Below are positions 4,872 through 6,280 of a DNA stretch of 6,280 bases, piece by piece. The notes below the pieces were generated by a model. It had not been told where the DNA came from. It ran no database searches and saw only the letters and a program-made list of their open reading frames with translations. Each line of letters begins with the position of its first letter. Position 1 is the stretch's first letter. The stretch is from the NCBI GenBank assembly GCA_022865845.1, contig JALHUC010000595.1:1-6280 (forward strand), in the 5' to 3' direction. The translations under genes and the position numbers were made by a program. This DNA comes from a bacterium (lineage in GTDB: Bacteria; BMS3Abin14).

Positions 4872-6277
4872 TCCTGTAGCGCGTATCTGATCCCTCTTTC
4901 CAGATCAGCTAGTTCCCTCGAAGCTACCGTTCTCAGGTCGAGGCAAAGTCTATCATCAACAATACGCGCTACGATCGGTGGGTCATGTAAACGAAGCCTA
5001 CCCTCCAGGTCGTGGGCGGACATTTTTTCCGGCTCGAGGGCCAGGAGCATCGTGGGCAGCTCTTCAAGGGGCAGGGAACCTCCCCCCACCCTGGACACTG
5101 AGGATAGAGTCGAGATCCTGACGGGAAGATCGGACAGCCGTCTTCCGAAAAGCCTGGCCCGGGCCGCCACAGCTTCTTTTTTAGCGGTGATCATTCTCAG
5201 AGTGGGGATCTTTTCAACGACTGTAGCCGGATCAAGATAGGCCTTCAGAACCGATTCCAGCGCAGCCAGAGTGAGTTTACCCACCCTCAGGGCTCTCTTC
5301 ATTGGGTTGTTTTTTATTGCCTGAAGGTACTCCCTGGTGCCAACGATGATCCCGGCCTGGGGACCTCCTAGAAGCTTGTCACCCGAAAAGGTCACCACCC
5401 CGGCACCCTGGGCAAGGATCTCCTTGACTGTTGGCTCGCTGTACGTAAGTCCAAGCTCCCTGAGGTCCACAAGGCAGCCGCTGCCCAGATCTACGGCAAC
5501 TGGAACCCCGTTTTTCTTTCCCAGAGCGGCCAGTTCCTCAATAGAGGTTTCCTCGGTAAAGCCGACGATGCGGTAGTTGCTTGTATGCACCTTGAGCAGC
5601 AGACCCGTGTCCGTAGTGATCCCTTTCTGGTAATCCGACAACCGCGTCCTGTTTGTCGTTCCGACTTCAACCAACCGGGCACCTGATGCCTCCATCACGT
5701 CGGGGATACGGAAACTTCCCCCGATCTCCACGAGCTCTCCACGGGAAACGACCACAGCCCGCTCGGACGCCATGGTTCTTAGCACAAGCATGACGGCGGC
5801 GGCATTGTTATTTACGACGGTGGCGGCCTCGGCCCCGGTTAGTCGGCAGAGAAGTTCCTCCACGAGGTCGTCTCTGCTGCCCCTTTCACCACTCTCGATG
5901 TCATATTCGAGATTGGAATATCCCCTCGCCGCCATACCGATCTGCCGGACGGCATCTTCAGACAGAGGGCTTCTGCCAAGGTTTGTATGAATGACCACAC
6001 CTGTAGCGTTGATGACCCTGTGCAGCCTCGGACGGTTCGCCCCGGCAATCCTGTGTGCGGCTTTTTCAGCAACTTTATCCACGACCAGGTCAGCTTTTTC
6101 GGTAATCATGCCTCCCTGCACCATTTCCCTTATACGTTCGATTTCCTGCCGGACTGCAGTTTTAATGATCATTTCAGGCACGCTGCCGAAAAGCCGTTTG
6201 ACGGCAGCGTGCTCCAGGACCAGATCCACTTTGGGGATGTGACGCAATAGCGATTTATCGGGGGTCTTTTTGGACAT
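4856..6277 (-). CDS. selA: L-seryl-tRNA(Sec) selenium transferase (selenocysteine synthase)
   Basis: SelA is a cytoplasmic PLP enzyme that converts seryl-tRNA(Sec) to selenocysteinyl-tRNA(Sec) using selenophosphate from SelD. The 473-residue product is close to the 463 residues of E. coli SelA and aligns along its full length from memory. An N-terminal region of about 80 residues precedes INATGVVIHTNLGRSPL (89-105). The core carries NNNAAAVML (156-164), SRGELVEIGGSFRIPDVM (178-195), EVGTTNRT (204-211) and KVHTSNY (229-235). SFSGDKLLGGPQAG-like sequence at 296-309 places the PLP lysine at K301, matching E. coli K295. The ATG lies 3 bp from the window edge, so its ribosome binding site is not visible and an upstream start cannot be excluded. 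The last residues, DTETR and the TGA stop, are encoded by an 8-bp tandem repeat array, so the C-terminal tip is probably repeat-derived. selB follows on the same strand after 664 bp, much wider than in compact selAB operons. Identification is secure; the exact N-terminus is less so. Confidence 0.97.
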   Translation of the reverse strand: MSKKTPDKSLLRHIPKVDLVLEHAAVKRLFGSVPEMIIKTAVRQEIERIREMVQGGMITEKADLVVDKVAEKAAHRIAGANRPRLHRVINATGVVIHTNLGRSPLSEDAVRQIGMAARGYSNLEYDIESGERGSRDDLVEELLCRLTGAEAATVVNNNAAAVMLVLRTMASERAVVVSRGELVEIGGSFRIPDVMEASGARLVEVGTTNRTRLSDYQKGITTDTGLLLKVHTSNYRIVGFTEETSIEELAALGKKNGVPVAVDLGSGCLVDLRELGLTYSEPTVKEILAQGAGVVTFSGDKLLGGPQAGIIVGTREYLQAIKNNPMKRALRVGKLTLAALESVLKAYLDPATVVEKIPTLRMITAKKEAVAARARLFGRRLSDLPVRISTLSSVSRVGGGSLPLEELPTMLLALEPEKMSAHDLEGRLRLHDPPIVARIVDDRLCLDLRTVASRELADLERGIRYALQDTETR

Positions 6278-6280
6278 AAC

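Overview
The window carries three complete or nearly complete genes, all read from the minus strand in the order selA, selB, moeA. SelA (4856-6277) and SelB (2254-4191) are the selenocysteine synthase and the selenocysteine-specific elongation factor. MoeA (494-1732) is the molybdopterin molybdenumtransferase that finishes the molybdenum cofactor. Together they fit an organism that makes selenocysteine- and molybdenum-containing enzymes, most typically formate dehydrogenases, but no such enzyme is inside the window. The third bacterial sel component, the tRNA(Sec) gene selC, was not seen either, and neither was selD.

The three genes are ordinary, intact family members. The unusual part is the space around them. 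The gaps are large for a sel locus (664 bp between selA and selB, 521 bp between selB and moeA, 493 bp after moeA) and I found no convincing gene in them. They are a patchwork of short tandem repeats, dispersed repeat families and hairpins. The selA-selB gap holds a roughly 280-300 bp block present twice in tandem, each copy with an 8-bp tandem array interrupted by the same 11-nt spacer. The selB-moeA gap holds a compact multi-hairpin element (about 1918-2055) inside an 18-bp perfect inverted repeat (1881-1898 and 2181-2198). The region after moeA holds degenerate copies of a CTCTGTG/CTCTGCG-type repeat and a 9-bp-stem hairpin.

The repeats touch the genes. The last five codons of selA and its stop lie in the 8-bp array, and the last codons of selB and its stop lie in a 7-bp tandem repeat. 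All three genes end in TGA, which is notable where TGA is also expected to be a selenocysteine codon.

By eye the DNA is moderately GC-rich. The protein sequences and the repeat-littered intergenic spaces would fit a Desulfobacterota (former Deltaproteobacteria) genome or a neighbouring anaerobic lineage, but this is a low-confidence impression. I see no sign of a new defence, biosynthetic or mobile gene system. The material worth a second look is non-coding.
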